Of a stretch of 64,000 nt of DNA, positions 1 to 10,226 are shown piece after piece. Below the pieces are notes generated by a model. It saw only the letters and a list, made by a program, of their open reading frames with translations. It ran no database searches and was not told the DNA's origin. Numbering within the stretch: position 1 is the stretch's first letter; each line of letters opens with the position of its first letter. Both the position numbers and the translations under genes were made by a program. The stretch comes from an uncultured Algibacter sp. (lineage in GTDB: Bacteria > Bacteroidota > Bacteroidia > Flavobacteriales > Flavobacteriaceae): positions 306,065 through 370,064 of the forward strand of contig CANMZT010000002.1 in NCBI GenBank assembly GCA_947502405.1, written 5' to 3'.

Positions 1-946
1 ACCCTTTAACATTAACTAGTTCTTCTAGTTCTGTTAAAGACTTCTTACCGAAGTTTCTGAATTTCATTAAATCGTTTTTATTAAATGATACTAAATCTCC
101 TAAAGTATCAACTTCTGCAGCTTTTAAACAATTAAGCGCACGTACAGATAAATCCATATCGATAAGCTTTGTTTTAAGCAACTGACGCATATGAAGTGAT
201 TCTTCATCATAAGTTTCAGTTTGTGCAATCTCATCAGCTTCTAATGTAATACGCTCATCAGAGAATAACATGAAGTGATGAATTAATGTTTTAGCAGCTT
301 CAGTTAAAGCATCTTGCGGTGTAATTGAACCATCAGTAATGATTTCAAAAACTAATTTTTCATAATCCGTTTTTTGCTCTACACGATAATTTTCAATGCT
401 ATATTTAACATTTTTGATTGGTGTGTAAACTGAATCAGTAAAAATAGTTCCTATCGGCGCAGAAGCTTTTTTGTTTTCTTCAGCAGGTACATATCCTCTA
501 CCTTTTTCAATAGTAATTTCCATATTTAAATTCACTTTAGGATCTAAATTACAGATTACTAATTCTGTATTTAAAACTTGAAATCCTGAAATAAACTTTT
601 GGAAGTCACCAGCTGTGATTCTATCTTGACCAGAGATTGAAATTGAAATTGATTCATTATCAATATCTTCAATTTGTCTTTTAAAACGAACTTGTTTTAA
701 GTTTAAGATAATTTCTGTAACATCTTCTACAACACCCGATATAGATGAAAATTCGTGATCTACACCTTCTATTCTAACTGATGTAATTGCAAAACCTTCC
801 AAAGAAGATAATAAAACTCTTCTAAGTGCATTACCAACTGTTAATCCATAACCTGGTTCTAGTGGTCTGAATTCGAATTTACCTTCGAAATCAGTAGAAT
901 CAATCATGATTACTTTGTCGGGCTTTTGAAAATTAAATACTGCCAT
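1..946 (-). CDS. rpoA: DNA-directed RNA polymerase subunit alpha (partial, C-terminus off the window)
   Basis: Alpha subunit of RNA polymerase, the dimer that scaffolds assembly of the beta subunits and contacts activators and UP elements. The minus-strand frame from the ATG at 944-946 stays open to the left edge (about 315 codons), beginning [12 protein letters not shown]. The N-terminal dimerisation segment (around [20 protein letters not shown]) is followed by the C-terminal domain with the helix-hairpin-helix run [13 protein letters not shown]. The flavobacterial protein is about 330 residues, so only some 15 residues are missing. It is the last visible gene of the alpha operon; rplQ is expected just beyond the edge. 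The identification is secure. Confidence 0.97.
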   Translation of the reverse strand, partial: MAVFNFQKPDKVIMIDSTDFEGKFEFRPLEPGYGLTVGNALRRVLLSSLEGFAITSVRIEGVDHEFSSISGVVEDVTEIILNLKQVRFKRQIEDIDNESISISISGQDRITAGDFQKFISGFQVLNTELVICNLDPKVNLNMEITIEKGRGYVPAEENKKASAPIGTIFTDSVYTPIKNVKYSIENYRVEQKTDYEKLVFEIITDGSITPQDALTEAAKTLIHHFMLFSDERITLEADEIAQTETYDEESLHMRQLLKTKLIDMDLSVRALNCLKAAEVDTLGDLVSFNKNDLMKFRNFGKKSLTELEELVNVKG

Positions 947-1041
947 TTTTTTCTTCGTTTTAATTGTTATTTAGTTGCGCGGTTTATAAGTTTGAAGAAG
1001 ACAAATAAACCCTTTGGCTAAATACCAATATGATTAAATTA

Positions 1042-1647
1042 TTATTTAGAATATAATTCTACTATGAATTGTTCGTTTATGTTTTCTGGGATTTGGATTC
1101 TTTCTGGAATAGAAACATAAGTACCAGACTTAGTATCGTTATTCCAAGTAATCCATTCATAAACATTACTTGAATTTGAAAGTGATCTTTCAATAGCTTC
1201 AAGTGATTTTGATTTCTCTCTAACAGCTACCACATCTCCTGCTTTTAATGAGTAAGAAGGAATATTTACTAATTCCCCATTTACAGTAATGTGTCTGTGA
1301 GATACTAATTGTCTTGCTCCACTTCTTGTTGGTGCAATTCCCATTCTGAATACAACGTTATCTAATCTAGATTCACATAATTGTAGTAAAACCTCACCAG
1401 TAATTCCTTGTGCTGCTCTTGCTTTTTTAAATAATCCTCTAAATTGACGCTCTAAGATACCATAAGTGTACTTAGCTTTTTGTTTTTCTTGTAGTTGAAT
1501 TGCGTACTCAGATTTTTTTCCTCGTCTGCGGTTATTTCCATGTTGACCTGGAGGATAATTTCTTTTTTCGAAAGATTTATCATCTCCGAAGATAGCTTCG
1601 CCAAATTTACGAGCTATTTTAGTTTTAGGACCAGTATATCTTGCCAT
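1042..1647 (-). CDS. rpsD: 30S ribosomal protein S4
   Basis: Primary 16S rRNA-binding protein that starts assembly of the 30S body. The 201-residue protein begins [17 protein letters not shown], a typical Bacteroidota start, and holds the S4 RNA-binding domain at about residues 93-155 ([23 protein letters not shown]). It is separated from rpsK upstream by an unusually long 192-nt gap with a strong hairpin, and from rpoA downstream by 95 nt. S4 is the autogenous regulator of the alpha operon in other bacteria, so the long leader may be its target. Family assignment is certain; the regulation is inferred. Confidence 0.98.
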   Translation of the reverse strand: MARYTGPKTKIARKFGEAIFGDDKSFEKRNYPPGQHGNNRRRGKKSEYAIQLQEKQKAKYTYGILERQFRGLFKKARAAQGITGEVLLQLCESRLDNVVFRMGIAPTRSGARQLVSHRHITVNGELVNIPSYSLKAGDVVAVREKSKSLEAIERSLSNSSNVYEWITWNNDTKSGTYVSIPERIQIPENINEQFIVELYSK

Positions 1648-1748
1648 TTTAAATTTGTTTTGAGAGTGATTATGAATTAAGGTCTTAATCTTATCCTTCG
1701 ATAATCGTTGATCTCTCGTTAATACTTGTTAATTATTTTTTCGGTTTG

Positions 1749-1799
1749 CAAATTTACACAAAAATTAATATCATCTGATATCCAGATGATATTAATTTT
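1749..1799 (-). promoter_or_regulatory. Hairpin plus -7-like box in the rpsK-rpsD gap
   Basis: Positions 1761-1777 pair perfectly with 1783-1799 (17 bp, 5-nt loop). Read on the minus strand the stem is followed by a short T run, like a weak intrinsic terminator or attenuator. Immediately downstream, 1749-1756 reads TAAATTTG on the minus strand and fits the Bacteroidota -7 consensus TAnnTTTG, but no good -33 TTG is present. About 100 nt of leader then remain before rpsD. This could be a terminator, an S4-responsive leader, or an internal promoter for rpsD-rpoA. Confidence 0.4.
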
Positions 1800-1839
1800 T
1801 TATTTGCTTTATATTTAATTCTCGTTAGTAATAACGTGA

Positions 1840-2223
1840 TTAAACTCTTCTTCTTTTTGGAGGACGACACCCATTATGCGGTAATGGTGTAACATCAATA
1901 ATTTCTGTTACTTCAATTCCAGCATTGTGGATAGAACGGATAGCAGATTCTCTTCCATTCCCAGGACCTTTAACATATACCTTTACTTTTTTCAAACCAG
2001 CTTCTTGTGCTACAGCAGCAGCATCTTCAGCAGCTAATTGAGCAGCGTAAGGTGTATTTTTTTTAGATCCTCTAAATCCCATTTTACCAGCTGATGACCA
2101 TGAAATCACATCGCCCTTTTTGTTGGTAAGTGAAATAATGATGTTGTTAAAAGAAGCTGTTACGTGTGCTTCTCCTACTGCATCTACTATTACTTTACGT
2201 TTTTTTGTGCTTGTTTTTGCCAT
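1840..2223 (-). CDS. rpsK: 30S ribosomal protein S11
   Basis: Small-subunit platform protein that lines the mRNA exit channel next to S7 and S18. The 127 residues begin [10 protein letters not shown] and end with the conserved basic tail [10 protein letters not shown]. The S11 core signature [13 protein letters not shown] and [17 protein letters not shown] is intact. It lies 116 nt downstream of rpsM; that gap is AT-rich with short direct repeats and shows no clear signal. Identity is certain. Confidence 0.98.
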   Translation of the reverse strand: MAKTSTKKRKVIVDAVGEAHVTASFNNIIISLTNKKGDVISWSSAGKMGFRGSKKNTPYAAQLAAEDAAAVAQEAGLKKVKVYVKGPGNGRESAIRSIHNAGIEVTEIIDVTPLPHNGCRPPKRRRV

Positions 2224-2339
2224 ATTCTTTTAGTTTTTAGTTGCTAGTTTTTAGTTATTGGAATCCTAAACTTTTACATTTCGAACAGATTCTTCTAACG
2301 TCCAAATACTAATGACTAATGACTATTTTTAATTATTAA

Positions 2340-2708
2340 TTATGCTTTTTTCTTGTTAGCAACAGTCTTTCTTCTACCTTTTCTGGTTCTAGAGTTGTTC
2401 TTAGTACGTTGTCCTCTTAATGGTAAACCAGCTCTGTGACGAATCCCTCTGAAGCATCCAATATCCATTAAACGTTTAATGTTTAATTGAGTTTCAGAAC
2501 GTAATTCACCTTCAATAGTGTAAGTTCCAACTGCTTCACGAATTCCACTGATATCATCATCAGTCCAATCCTGAACTTTAGTACTTTCATCAACCTTAGC
2601 TTCTGCTAAAATTTCTTTTGCTCTACTTCTACCTATTCCATAGATATAAGTTAAAGAGATAACTCCTCTCTTATTTTTTGGTATGTCTACACCTGCAATT
2701 CTTGCCAT
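2340..2708 (-). CDS. rpsM: 30S ribosomal protein S13
   Basis: Head protein of the 30S subunit, contacting the P-site tRNA and forming intersubunit bridges. The 122-residue sequence [19 protein letters not shown] carries the H2TH segment ([14 protein letters not shown]) and the conserved [16 protein letters not shown] tail. It follows rpmJ by three bases, so the two are translationally close. Identity is certain. Confidence 0.98.
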   Translation of the reverse strand: MARIAGVDIPKNKRGVISLTYIYGIGRSRAKEILAEAKVDESTKVQDWTDDDISGIREAVGTYTIEGELRSETQLNIKRLMDIGCFRGIRHRAGLPLRGQRTKNNSRTRKGRRKTVANKKKA

Positions 2709-2711
2709 AGC

Positions 2712-2828
2712 TTATCCTTGTCTTTGTTTGAATCTAGGATTCTTTTTGTTAATGACGTAAAGTCTTCCTTTTCTACGCACAATTTTACAATCTGCGCTTC
2801 TTTTTTTAACTGATGCTCTTACTTTCAT
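2712..2828 (-). CDS. rpmJ: 50S ribosomal protein L36 (zinc-free type)
   Basis: A 38-residue large-subunit protein too short for ordinary ORF cut-offs. It begins with ATG at 2826-2828 ([15 protein letters not shown]) and stops at 2712-2714 (...RFKQRQG). Of the four classical zinc ligands (C11, C14, C27 and a His near 33) only C14 remains; the others read Ser, Asn and Phe. It is therefore a C-minus form that should fold without zinc. It sits between infA and rpsM, the normal place in the alpha operon. Confidence 0.95.
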   Translation of the reverse strand: MKVRASVKKRSADCKIVRRKGRLYVINKKNPRFKQRQG

Positions 2829-2882
2829 CTTGTTATAGTTATTTTATATTACTGTAAGATGTAATCTTACGATTTCACCTTG

Positions 2883-3098
2883 TTAGTATCTATAAGTTAT
2901 ACGAGCCTTAGTCAAATCATAAGGACTCATTTCTAATTTTACTTTATCTCCTGGTAACAACTTGATGTAATGCATACGCATTTTACCAGAAATATGTGCC
3001 GTCACAATGTGACCATTTTCTAATTCAACACGAAACATCGCATTTGATAATGCTTCTATAATTGTTCCGTCTTGTTCTATTGCTGCTTGTTTTGCCAT
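2883..3098 (-). CDS. infA: Translation initiation factor IF-1
   Basis: Small OB-fold factor that occupies the 30S A site during initiation. The 71 residues ([19 protein letters not shown] ... [12 protein letters not shown]) match the family in length and contain the conserved [13 protein letters not shown] strand region. It directly follows secY (10 nt). The adk and map genes that separate secY and infA in many bacteria are missing here; adk lies elsewhere in this window, fused to hpt. Confidence 0.97.
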   Translation of the reverse strand: MAKQAAIEQDGTIIEALSNAMFRVELENGHIVTAHISGKMRMHYIKLLPGDKVKLEMSPYDLTKARITYRY

Positions 3099-3108
3099 AG
3101 TATAATAA

Positions 3109-4464
3109 TTAAGCTACTGCTTTTCTATTTTTACCTGTCTTCATCAAACCATCATAATGTCTATTCAACAAATACGAATTGATTTGTTGCATTGTATCAA
3201 TTGCTACACCAACCATAATTAATAATGATGTTCCTCCGAAAAATAAAGCCCATCCTTGTTGTACACCCATTAGTTTAACTATAACTGCTGGAAATACAGC
3301 TATAAGCGCTAAAAAGATTGAACCTGGCAAGGTTATTTGAGACATTATTTTATCTAAATATTCAGAAGTTTCCGAACCTGGACGAATACCAGGTATAAAG
3401 CCACCACTACGTTTTAAGTCATCTGCCATTTTATTTGTAGGCACAGTGATTGCTGTATAGAAATATGTGAAAACTATAATTAGTAAAGCAAATGTAATGT
3501 TGTATACCAATCCGAAAATATCAGAATAGTTAGTTTGCAACCATGTTCCAAAAGCTGTTTCTTTTAAAAACGAAGATCCACCAATTAAACTTGGAACAAA
3601 CATAATAGCTTGTGCAAATATGATTGGCATCACACCAGAAGCATTTAACTTTAAGGGTATGTATTGTCTTGATCCTGCCATAGCGCTTTTCTCATAACCA
3701 CCAGAAGCAGTTCTTCTAGCGTATTGCACAGCAATCTTTCTTACTCCCATAACTAACATGATAGAAGCTAGTATGATAACAAACCAAATTACTAACTCAA
3801 TTAACACCATCATTAGTCCACCATTTCCTCCACCTTCTAATCTAGTAGCAGAATTTTGTAAAAACGATTGAGGTAAAGTAGCAATAATACCCACCATAAT
3901 TAATAATGAAATACCATTACCAATACCTTTATCAGTTATTTTTTCTCCTAACCACATCGCGAAGATACAGCCTGTAACAAGTATTGTAACTGATGAGAAA
4001 TAAAATAATGGTCCAGTACCTAATAAGAAAGCGCTCTGTGGAATTCCTAGTGCTGGTAAACTTGCTAAATAACCAGGTGCTTGCAACAAACAGATCGCTA
4101 TGGTTAACCAACGCGTAATCTGATTAATTTTCTTTTGCCCACTAGCACCTTCTTTCTGTAGTTTTTGTAAGTAAGGAATAGCAATACCCATTAACTGTAC
4201 AACAATAGAAGCAGAAATGTATGGCATGATACCTAAAGCGAAAACTGAAGCATTTGCAAATGCACCACCTGTAAAAGCATTAAGCAAACCTAACAGACCT
4301 CCATCTGTTTTATCTGCTAAACCACCTAACTGTGCTGCATCAATGCCTGGTAATACTACCTGAGCACCAAAACGGTAAACTAATAACAGACTCAATGTTA
4401 CTATGATTCTGTTTCTTAGTTCTTCTATTTTCCAAACATTTTTTATTGATTCTATAAATTTCAT
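3109..4464 (-). CDS. secY: Preprotein translocase subunit SecY
   Basis: Channel-forming subunit of the SecYEG translocon in the inner membrane. The 451 residues contain about ten hydrophobic spans, the conserved plug/TM2 region ([23 protein letters not shown]) and the cytosolic loop motif [15 protein letters not shown] near residue 250. [17 protein letters not shown] marks the C5-type loop before TM9. It is encoded in the usual spc-operon position 14 nt after rplO. Identity is certain. Confidence 0.97.
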   Translation of the reverse strand: MKFIESIKNVWKIEELRNRIIVTLSLLLVYRFGAQVVLPGIDAAQLGGLADKTDGGLLGLLNAFTGGAFANASVFALGIMPYISASIVVQLMGIAIPYLQKLQKEGASGQKKINQITRWLTIAICLLQAPGYLASLPALGIPQSAFLLGTGPLFYFSSVTILVTGCIFAMWLGEKITDKGIGNGISLLIMVGIIATLPQSFLQNSATRLEGGGNGGLMMVLIELVIWFVIILASIMLVMGVRKIAVQYARRTASGGYEKSAMAGSRQYIPLKLNASGVMPIIFAQAIMFVPSLIGGSSFLKETAFGTWLQTNYSDIFGLVYNITFALLIIVFTYFYTAITVPTNKMADDLKRSGGFIPGIRPGSETSEYLDKIMSQITLPGSIFLALIAVFPAVIVKLMGVQQGWALFFGGTSLLIMVGVAIDTMQQINSYLLNRHYDGLMKTGKNRKAVA

Positions 4465-4478
4465 ACTTATAATAAGTC

Positions 4479-4931
4479 TTAGATAGTTACGGCTTCTCCT
4501 CCTGCAGCTTCAATAGCAGCTTTTGCTGAAGCAGAAAACTTGTGAGCAGATACTTTTAATTTTGCTTTTAACTCACCTCTACCTAAAATTTTAACTAGAT
4601 CATTTTTTCCAGCTAAGCGGTTAGTGAATAATGTTTCAAAATCTACTGTATCTTTAATTTTCTTATCATCAACCAATTGTTGTAAAGTATCTAAATTAAT
4701 ACCTTGATACTCTACACGGTTAATGTTTGTAAAACCAAACTTTGGTACACGTCTTTGTAAAGGCATTTGCCCTCCTTCAAATCCTAATTTCTTAGAATAT
4801 CCAGAACGAGACTTAGCTCCTTTGTGACCACGTGTAGCAGTACCACCTTTTCCTGAACCTTGTCCGCGACCTACTCGCTTGCCTTGTGTTTTTACCGATC
4901 CTTTTGCCGGTTGTAAGTTACTTAAATCCAT
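4479..4931 (-). CDS. rplO: 50S ribosomal protein L15
   Basis: Large-subunit protein that organises the central region late in 50S assembly. The 150 residues begin MDLSNLQPAKGSVKTQGKR with the glycine- and basic-rich N-terminal extension (GRGQGSGKGGTATRGHKG) that threads into rRNA, and end with the globular SAKAAIEAAGGEAVTI motif. It is followed by secY and preceded by rpmD, as in other spc operons. Confidence 0.97.
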   Translation of the reverse strand: MDLSNLQPAKGSVKTQGKRVGRGQGSGKGGTATRGHKGAKSRSGYSKKLGFEGGQMPLQRRVPKFGFTNINRVEYQGINLDTLQQLVDDKKIKDTVDFETLFTNRLAGKNDLVKILGRGELKAKLKVSAHKFSASAKAAIEAAGGEAVTI

Positions 4932-4946
4932 TTCTTAGTTATATTT

Positions 4947-5126
4947 TTAAGCTTCTTCTACAGAAACTAAATGTGAAACTTTAGCAACCATACCAAGAAT
5001 ATTTGGTGTAGCCTCATGCTCTTTTACTTGACCAATCTTGTTTAGACCTAGAGCTTCTAAAGTTCTTTTTTGTCTTTGCGTACGATTGATTGCGCTTTTA
5101 ACTTTTTTTACTTTAATCTTTGCCAT
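4947..5126 (-). CDS. rpmD: 50S ribosomal protein L30
   Basis: A 59-residue protein from the ATG at 5124-5126 (MAKIKVKKVKSAINRTQRQK) to the stop at 4947-4949. The conserved segment RTLEALGLNKIGQVKEHEATPNILGMV is the bacterial L30 signature, and the length fits the family. It lies between rpsE (11-nt gap) and rplO (15-nt gap). Confidence 0.95.
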   Translation of the reverse strand: MAKIKVKKVKSAINRTQRQKRTLEALGLNKIGQVKEHEATPNILGMVAKVSHLVSVEEA

Positions 5127-5137
5127 CTCTGTCTTTA

Positions 5138-5662
5138 TTAAGCGTTAAAAACTTTTTCAAGTGAAATACCTCTATCTCTAGCAATAGTATTAGCATCTCT
5201 TAATTGTAATAAAGCGTCAAATGTTGCTTTTACTACATTATGAGGGTTTGAAGACCCTTGAGATTTTGATAATACATCGTGTACACCTACAGCTTCAAGA
5301 ACTGTTCTAACAGCTCCACCAGCAATAACACCTGTACCAGGAGCAGCTGGAATAATATTTACTCTAGCTCCACCATATTTACCTTTTTGCTCATGTGGTA
5401 ACGTACCTTTAATGATAGGTATTCTAACAAGGTTTTTCTTAGCATCCTCTACAGCTTTTGCAATAGCACTTGCTACATCTTTAGATTTTCCTAAGCCTTG
5501 ACCTACAACACCAGCTTCATCACCAACTACAACAATAGCTGAAAAACCAAATGCTCTACCACCCTTAGTTACTTTAGTTACCCTTTGTACACCAACTAAA
5601 CGATCTTTTAGATCCAATCCACCTGGTTTTACTAATTCTGCACTTTTATATTTTTGAAACAT
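5138..5662 (-). CDS. rpsE: 30S ribosomal protein S5
   Basis: Protein at the mRNA entry channel that affects decoding fidelity. The 174 residues have the N-terminal double-stranded RNA-binding-like domain with [18 protein letters not shown] and [21 protein letters not shown], then the C-terminal domain with [19 protein letters not shown]. It follows rplR by six bases. Confidence 0.98.
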   Translation of the reverse strand: MFQKYKSAELVKPGGLDLKDRLVGVQRVTKVTKGGRAFGFSAIVVVGDEAGVVGQGLGKSKDVASAIAKAVEDAKKNLVRIPIIKGTLPHEQKGKYGGARVNIIPAAPGTGVIAGGAVRTVLEAVGVHDVLSKSQGSSNPHNVVKATFDALLQLRDANTIARDRGISLEKVFNA

Positions 5663-5668
5663 AATATC

Positions 5669-6025
5669 TTAAAATTTTAGTCCTGCTTCTCTAGCTCCTT
5701 CAGCTAATTGTTTAACTCTACCGTGGTATAAATATCCACCTCTATCAAAAGAGACAGTTTCTACACCAGCTTTTAAAGCCTTTTCAGCAAGTGCTTTACC
5801 TACTAATTTAGCTACTTCAGATTTAGTTGCTTTTGCAGCACTAATATTTTTATCTCTTGAAGATGCTGCACTGATAGTTTTACCAGTAACATCATCAACT
5901 AATTGAGCATAAATTTCTTTATTACTTCTATAAACAGCTAATCTAGGTCTTGCTTCTGTACCAGAAACAACCTTACGAATTCTGTTTTTTATTCTTAGTC
6001 TTCTATCGTTCTTTGTCAATGCCAT
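5669..6025 (-). CDS. rplR: 50S ribosomal protein L18
   Basis: 5S rRNA-binding protein of the central protuberance, acting with L5. The 118 residues have the basic N-terminus ([17 protein letters not shown]), the core [15 protein letters not shown] and the conserved C-terminal [23 protein letters not shown]. It lies between rplF (10-nt gap) and rpsE. Confidence 0.98.
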   Translation of the reverse strand: MALTKNDRRLRIKNRIRKVVSGTEARPRLAVYRSNKEIYAQLVDDVTGKTISAASSRDKNISAAKATKSEVAKLVGKALAEKALKAGVETVSFDRGGYLYHGRVKQLAEGAREAGLKF

Positions 6026-6035
6026 AACCTAATTA

Positions 6036-6578
6036 TTAAGCTGATTTACCTGCTTTTCTTCTTAATTCTTCACCAACAAACTTGATTCCTTTTCCTTTGT
6101 ATGGCTCAGGCTTTCTAAATCCACGGATTTTAGCTGCTACTTGACCAACAAGTTGTTTATCATGTGATGTTAACTTAACTAAAGGGTTTTTTCCTTTTTC
6201 TGATATAGTTTCAACTTTTACTTCTGGAGCAATATCCAAAACTATATTATGAGAAAAACCTAAAGCTAAATCTAATTTTTGTCCTTGGTTTGATGCTCTG
6301 TAACCTACACCAACCAACTCTAATTCTTTAGTCCATCCTTTAGATACACCTTCAATCATATTGTGCATTAAAGACCTGTAAAGACCATGTTTAGCCTTTT
6401 GTTCTTTAGTATCAGAAGATCTTGTAACCATAATGTTACCATCTTCTAATTTTATCTCTACAGCATCAAACTGTTGTGTAAGCTCTCCTAATTTTCCTTT
6501 TACAGTTACTACGTTATCTTTAACGTCAACTGTTACACCTTCTGGAATGGCTACTGGATTATTTCCTATTCTTGACAT
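6036..6578 (-). CDS. rplF: 50S ribosomal protein L6
   Basis: Two-domain protein near the sarcin-ricin loop and factor-binding site. The 180 residues begin MSRIGNNPVAIPEGV and contain ELVGVGYRASNQG plus the L6 signature KIRGFRKPEPYKGKGIKFVGE near the C-terminus. Length and order in the spc operon are normal. Confidence 0.98.
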   Translation of the reverse strand: MSRIGNNPVAIPEGVTVDVKDNVVTVKGKLGELTQQFDAVEIKLEDGNIMVTRSSDTKEQKAKHGLYRSLMHNMIEGVSKGWTKELELVGVGYRASNQGQKLDLALGFSHNIVLDIAPEVKVETISEKGKNPLVKLTSHDKQLVGQVAAKIRGFRKPEPYKGKGIKFVGEELRRKAGKSA

Positions 6579-6596
6579 TTCTTTCTGGTTTAAAAA

Positions 6597-6995
6597 TTAG
6601 TAAACATAACATAAAACCTCACCACCAACATTTTCTTTTTTTGCTTGCTTGCCAGTCATCACACCATGAGATGTAGATACAATAGCAACACCAAGACCGT
6701 TTAAGATACGTGGCAACTCATCAGCACCAGCATACTGACGTAAACCTGGTGTACTAATACGTTGAAGTTTTTTGATTACTGGTTCTTTTGTTTCTTTATT
6801 GTACTTAAGCGCTATCTTAATAGTGCCTTGTACAGAAGAATCATCAAACTTATAACTTAAAATATATCCTTGTTCGAATAATATTTTAGTGATGTTCTTT
6901 TTCAAGTTAGAAGCAGGGATTTCAACCACTCTGTGATTGGCACGCACTGCGTTTCTAATTCTTGTCAAATAATCCGCAATTGGATCTGAGTACAT
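6597..6995 (-). CDS. rpsH: 30S ribosomal protein S8
   Basis: Central-domain 16S rRNA-binding protein and, in enterobacteria, the translational repressor of the spc operon. The 132 residues start [16 protein letters not shown] and end with the conserved [33 protein letters not shown]. It is 68 nt downstream of rpsN, a longer gap than its neighbours but with no obvious hairpin. Confidence 0.98.
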   Translation of the reverse strand: MYSDPIADYLTRIRNAVRANHRVVEIPASNLKKNITKILFEQGYILSYKFDDSSVQGTIKIALKYNKETKEPVIKKLQRISTPGLRQYAGADELPRILNGLGVAIVSTSHGVMTGKQAKKENVGGEVLCYVY

Positions 6996-7063
6996 AATGA
7001 ATTGATTTTGTGGTCTTGGTTTTCGAACTATTTCGAACCTTAAACCTGATTATTTAAATAATA

Positions 7064-7333
7064 TTACCAACTAGCTTTTTTAACTCCAGGAATAAGACCT
7101 TGATTGGCCATTTCTCTAAAAGTTACACGAGAAATTCCAAAAGTTCTCATATATCCTTTAGGCCTTCCTGTTAATTTACATCTATTATGCTGACGTATAG
7201 GTGAAGCATTTTTTGGTAACTTTTGTAATGCTTCATAATCTCCAGCTTCTTTTAAAGCTTTACGTTTAGCCGCATACTTAGCTACTGTTTTAGCTCTTTT
7301 TACCTCACGGGCTTTCATTGATTCTTTAGCCAT
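7064..7333 (-). CDS. rpsN: 30S ribosomal protein S14 (zinc-independent type)
   Basis: Head protein of the small subunit. The 89-residue length and the presence of a single Cys ([19 protein letters not shown]) mark the long C-minus form that does not bind zinc. It ends [11 protein letters not shown], the typical S14 C-terminus. It is separated from rplE by three bases. Confidence 0.97.
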   Translation of the reverse strand: MAKESMKAREVKRAKTVAKYAAKRKALKEAGDYEALQKLPKNASPIRQHNRCKLTGRPKGYMRTFGISRVTFREMANQGLIPGVKKASW

Positions 7334-7336
7334 AAC

Positions 7337-7888
7337 TTAGTTCTTTTTAAAAGGTAACCCTAATTCAGTTAATAATGATTTTGCTTCTTTATCTGTATCT
7401 GCAGAAGTTACAAATGTAATATCCATTCCAGAGATTTTATTTACTTTATCAATGTTAATCTCAGGGAAAATAATTTGCTCAGTAATTCCTAAATTGTAAT
7501 TACCTCTTCCATCAAATCCTGTAGCCTTAATACCGTTAAAATCTCTAACACGTGGTAGTGCAGAAGTTACTAAACGGTCTAAAAACTCATACATTCTTTC
7601 ACCACGCAAGGTTACTTTTGCCCCAATTGGCATGCCTTTACGTAATTTAAAAGATGCAACATCTTTTTTAGATAATGTAGCTATCGCTTTTTGTCCAGAT
7701 ATAGTTGTTAATTCTTCTACAGCGTAGTCAATTAACTTTTTGTCTGCAACTGCTGCACCTACTCCTTTAGATATTACTATCTTTTGTAGTTTAGGAACTT
7801 GCATTACATTTTTATATCCAAATTCGTCTGTAAGAGCTGCAATTACTCTGCTTTTATACTCTTCTTTAAGTCTTGGTGAATATGCCAT
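7337..7888 (-). CDS. rplE: 50S ribosomal protein L5
   Basis: 5S rRNA-binding protein of the central protuberance that touches the P-site tRNA. The 183 residues show [19 protein letters not shown], the loop [26 protein letters not shown] and the conserved [16 protein letters not shown] near the C-terminus. It is packed tightly between rplX and rpsN. Confidence 0.98.
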   Translation of the reverse strand: MAYSPRLKEEYKSRVIAALTDEFGYKNVMQVPKLQKIVISKGVGAAVADKKLIDYAVEELTTISGQKAIATLSKKDVASFKLRKGMPIGAKVTLRGERMYEFLDRLVTSALPRVRDFNGIKATGFDGRGNYNLGITEQIIFPEINIDKVNKISGMDITFVTSADTDKEAKSLLTELGLPFKKN

Positions 7889-7890
7889 AA

Positions 7891-8202
7891 CTATATTACT
7901 TCATTAGATTTTGTTGAAAATCTCACTTTTTTATCGCCTTCCATTTTATATCCAACTCTTGTTGTCTCACCTTTTGAGGTTAACAATGATAAGTTAGAAA
8001 TATGAATAGCCGCTTCTTTCTCTACGATTCCTCCTTGAGGATTTTGTGCACTTGGTTTAGTATGTTTCTTAACCATGTTTACACCCTCAACAATCGCTTT
8101 GTTCTTTGCTATTAATACCTTTTGTACTTTACCTTCAGATCCCTTATGATCTCCAGCAATTACTTTTACGGTATCTCCAGTTTTTATTTTAAGCTTTGTC
8201 AT
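7891..8202 (-). CDS. rplX: 50S ribosomal protein L24
   Basis: Early-assembly 23S rRNA-binding protein near the tunnel exit. The 103-residue sequence has the N-terminal KOW motif ([25 protein letters not shown]) and the conserved [25 protein letters not shown]. It lies 14 nt after rplN and two bases before rplE. Confidence 0.98.
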   Translation of the reverse strand: MTKLKIKTGDTVKVIAGDHKGSEGKVQKVLIAKNKAIVEGVNMVKKHTKPSAQNPQGGIVEKEAAIHISNLSLLTSKGETTRVGYKMEGDKKVRFSTKSNEVI

Positions 8203-8216
8203 CTTACAATAATGTA

Positions 8217-8585
8217 TTAAAGCACCTCTGGTGCTAATGATACAATCTTCATGAATTGTTTATCACGAAGTTCTCTAGCAACAGGACCAAAAACACGTGT
8301 ACCTCTCATTTCACCCGTTGGGTTTAATAAAACACATGCATTGTCGTCAAATCTTATATAAGATCCATCTGGTCTTCTTACTTCTTTCTTAGTACGAACA
8401 ACTACTGCTGTTGAAACCGCTCCTTTTTTTATGTTTCCATTTGGAGTTGCATCTTTTACAGAAACAACAATTTTGTCTCCTACAGAAGCATATCTTCTTT
8501 TTGTACCACCTAGAACACGAATAGTTAAAACCTCTTTTGCTCCAGTATTATCAGCTACTTTTAATCTTGATTCTTGTTGTACCAT
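8217..8585 (-). CDS. rplN: 50S ribosomal protein L14
   Basis: Interface protein of the 50S subunit that forms a bridge to 16S rRNA. The 122 residues begin [19 protein letters not shown] and include [40 protein letters not shown] and the terminal LAPEVL, all diagnostic. It starts two bases after the rpsQ stop. Confidence 0.99.
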   Translation of the reverse strand: MVQQESRLKVADNTGAKEVLTIRVLGGTKRRYASVGDKIVVSVKDATPNGNIKKGAVSTAVVVRTKKEVRRPDGSYIRFDDNACVLLNPTGEMRGTRVFGPVARELRDKQFMKIVSLAPEVL

Positions 8586-8587
8586 AA

Positions 8588-8845
8588 TTATTTAGCTCTT
8601 TCTAAAATTTCAACTAATCTCCAACATTTAGATTTACTCATAGGTCTTGTTTCCATGATTCTAACAGTATCTCCTTCGTTGCAGTCATTTTGTTCGTCGT
8701 GTGCTACGTACTTTTTTGTTTTAAGTACGAACTTTCCATACATAGGGTGCTTTACTTTTTTCACCTCAGAAACCACAATAGATTTCTGCATTTTGTTACT
8801 TGTAACAACTCCTATACGTTCTTTTCTTAAATTTCTTGTTTCCAT
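8588..8845 (-). CDS. rpsQ: 30S ribosomal protein S17
   Basis: OB-fold protein that binds the 5' domain of 16S rRNA. The 85 residues begin [19 protein letters not shown] and contain the signature [27 protein letters not shown]. Length and position between rpmC and rplN are normal. Confidence 0.98.
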   Translation of the reverse strand: METRNLRKERIGVVTSNKMQKSIVVSEVKKVKHPMYGKFVLKTKKYVAHDEQNDCNEGDTVRIMETRPMSKSKCWRLVEILERAK

Positions 8846-8857
8846 CTTTCAGCAGAA

Positions 8858-9049
8858 TTATTGTGAATCTCTTTTAGTTAATTCAGTTGCAATTCTAGCT
8901 ACAGTACGTCTTATAGTACGTAACTGAATTGGATTTTCTAAAGGAGATATTGCATGAGCCAATTTTAGGTCTGAATAACTCTTTTTTGTTTCACTAAGTT
9001 TTTCTTGTAACTCAGCTACCGATAATTCTTTAATTTCTGATTGTTTCAT
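8858..9049 (-). CDS. rpmC: 50S ribosomal protein L29
   Basis: Small two-helix protein at the polypeptide tunnel exit, part of the docking site for nascent-chain factors. Starting at the second of two adjacent ATG codons (9047-9049) gives 63 residues, MKQSEIKELSVAELQEKLSE, the usual flavobacterial start; the codon at 9050-9052 would add one Met. The family motif NPIQLRTIRRTVARIATEL is present. Confidence 0.95.
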   Translation of the reverse strand: MKQSEIKELSVAELQEKLSETKKSYSDLKLAHAISPLENPIQLRTIRRTVARIATELTKRDSQ

Positions 9050-9061
9050 CATCTTAAATTA

Positions 9062-9481
9062 TTATGCTTCGTAATCTCGAGCAATTATAAACTTAGTTTT
9101 AACTGGTAGTTTTTGAGCTGCTAAACGTAATGCTTCACGAGCTACGTCTAATGGCACACCACCCACTTCAAATAAAACACGACCTGGTCTACATACAGCT
9201 ACCCATAATTCAACGGCACCTTTACCTTTACCCATACGTACTTCAAGAGGCTTTTTTGTAATAGGCTTGTCTGGAAATATTTTAATCCAAAGCTGACCTT
9301 CTCTTTTCATGTAACGTGTAGCGGCAATACGTGCTGCTTCAATTTGACGTGCAGTAATAAACGTAGCGTCTAATGCTTTTATTCCAAAAGTACCGCTTGA
9401 AAGTTGATGCCCTCTTCCAGAGAGACCTTTCATACGTCCTTTTTGTTGTTTACGAAATTTTGTTCTTTTAGGCTGTAACAT
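9062..9481 (-). CDS. rplP: 50S ribosomal protein L16
   Basis: Protein near the A-site tRNA elbow, needed late in 50S maturation. The 139 residues begin [19 protein letters not shown] and contain [24 protein letters not shown], the family signature. It is placed between rpsC and rpmC as usual. Confidence 0.99.
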   Translation of the reverse strand: MLQPKRTKFRKQQKGRMKGLSGRGHQLSSGTFGIKALDATFITARQIEAARIAATRYMKREGQLWIKIFPDKPITKKPLEVRMGKGKGAVELWVAVCRPGRVLFEVGGVPLDVAREALRLAAQKLPVKTKFIIARDYEA

Positions 9482-9502
9482 TTTTCTTTACTTTATAAAA
9501 AA

Positions 9503-10219
9503 TTACTTTCTACGACGCGGTCCTTTATTTCCTCTTCCTGCTCCACCTTTTCCACCTTTTTTGGATAAACCAACTAGCGGAGAAAGCTCTCTTTTACCAT
9601 ATACTTCACCTTTCATGATCCATACTTTAACACCCAATCTACCATAAGTAGTGTGTGCTTCTACTAAAGCATAATCAATATCGGCTCTAAAAGTTGATAA
9701 AGGAATACGTCCTTCTTTGTAGTGTTCAGAACGTGCCATTTCAGCACCATTCAAACGACCACTAATTTGAATTTTGATTCCTTCAGCATTCATACGCATA
9801 GTAGCAGCAATAGCCATTTTTATTGCACGACGGTATGAGATACGATTCTCTATTTGACGAGCAATACTTGATGCTACTAAAAATGCATCTAGTTCAGGTC
9901 TTTTAATTTCAAAGATGTTAATCTGAACTTCTTTTCCAGTAATTTTCTTAAGCTCTTCTTTTAACTTGTCTACCTCTTGACCACCTTTTCCGATAATAAT
10001 ACCAGGTCTAGCTGTAGTGATAGTAACGGTTACAAGTTTTAAAGTTCTTTCGATAATTACTCTACTAACACTAGCTTTAGATAAACGCGCGTGAACGTAT
10101 TTTCTAATCTTATCGTCTTCGGCAAGTTTATCACCATAATCGTTTCCTCCGTACCAGTTAGATTCCCATCCTCTGATAATTCCTAAGCGATTTCCGATTG
10201 GATTTGTTTTTTGTCCCAT
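9503..10219 (-). CDS. rpsC: 30S ribosomal protein S3
   Basis: mRNA-entry-channel protein with helicase-assisting function. I place the start at ATG 10217-10219 ([20 protein letters not shown]), which is where S3 proteins begin; an in-frame codon 36 nt upstream would overlap rplV. The 238 residues contain the KH domain ([19 protein letters not shown], about residues 60-85) and the C-terminal domain with [19 protein letters not shown]. The tail is glycine- and basic-rich. Confidence 0.98.
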   Translation of the reverse strand: MGQKTNPIGNRLGIIRGWESNWYGGNDYGDKLAEDDKIRKYVHARLSKASVSRVIIERTLKLVTVTITTARPGIIIGKGGQEVDKLKEELKKITGKEVQINIFEIKRPELDAFLVASSIARQIENRISYRRAIKMAIAATMRMNAEGIKIQISGRLNGAEMARSEHYKEGRIPLSTFRADIDYALVEAHTTYGRLGVKVWIMKGEVYGKRELSPLVGLSKKGGKGGAGRGNKGPRRRK

Positions 10220-10226
10220 ACTCTTA

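Noticed and set aside
2224..2339. Short AT-rich direct repeats between rpsM and rpsK as a regulatory site
   Set aside because: The words (TTTTTAGTT, CTAATGA) are low complexity and form no stable stem.
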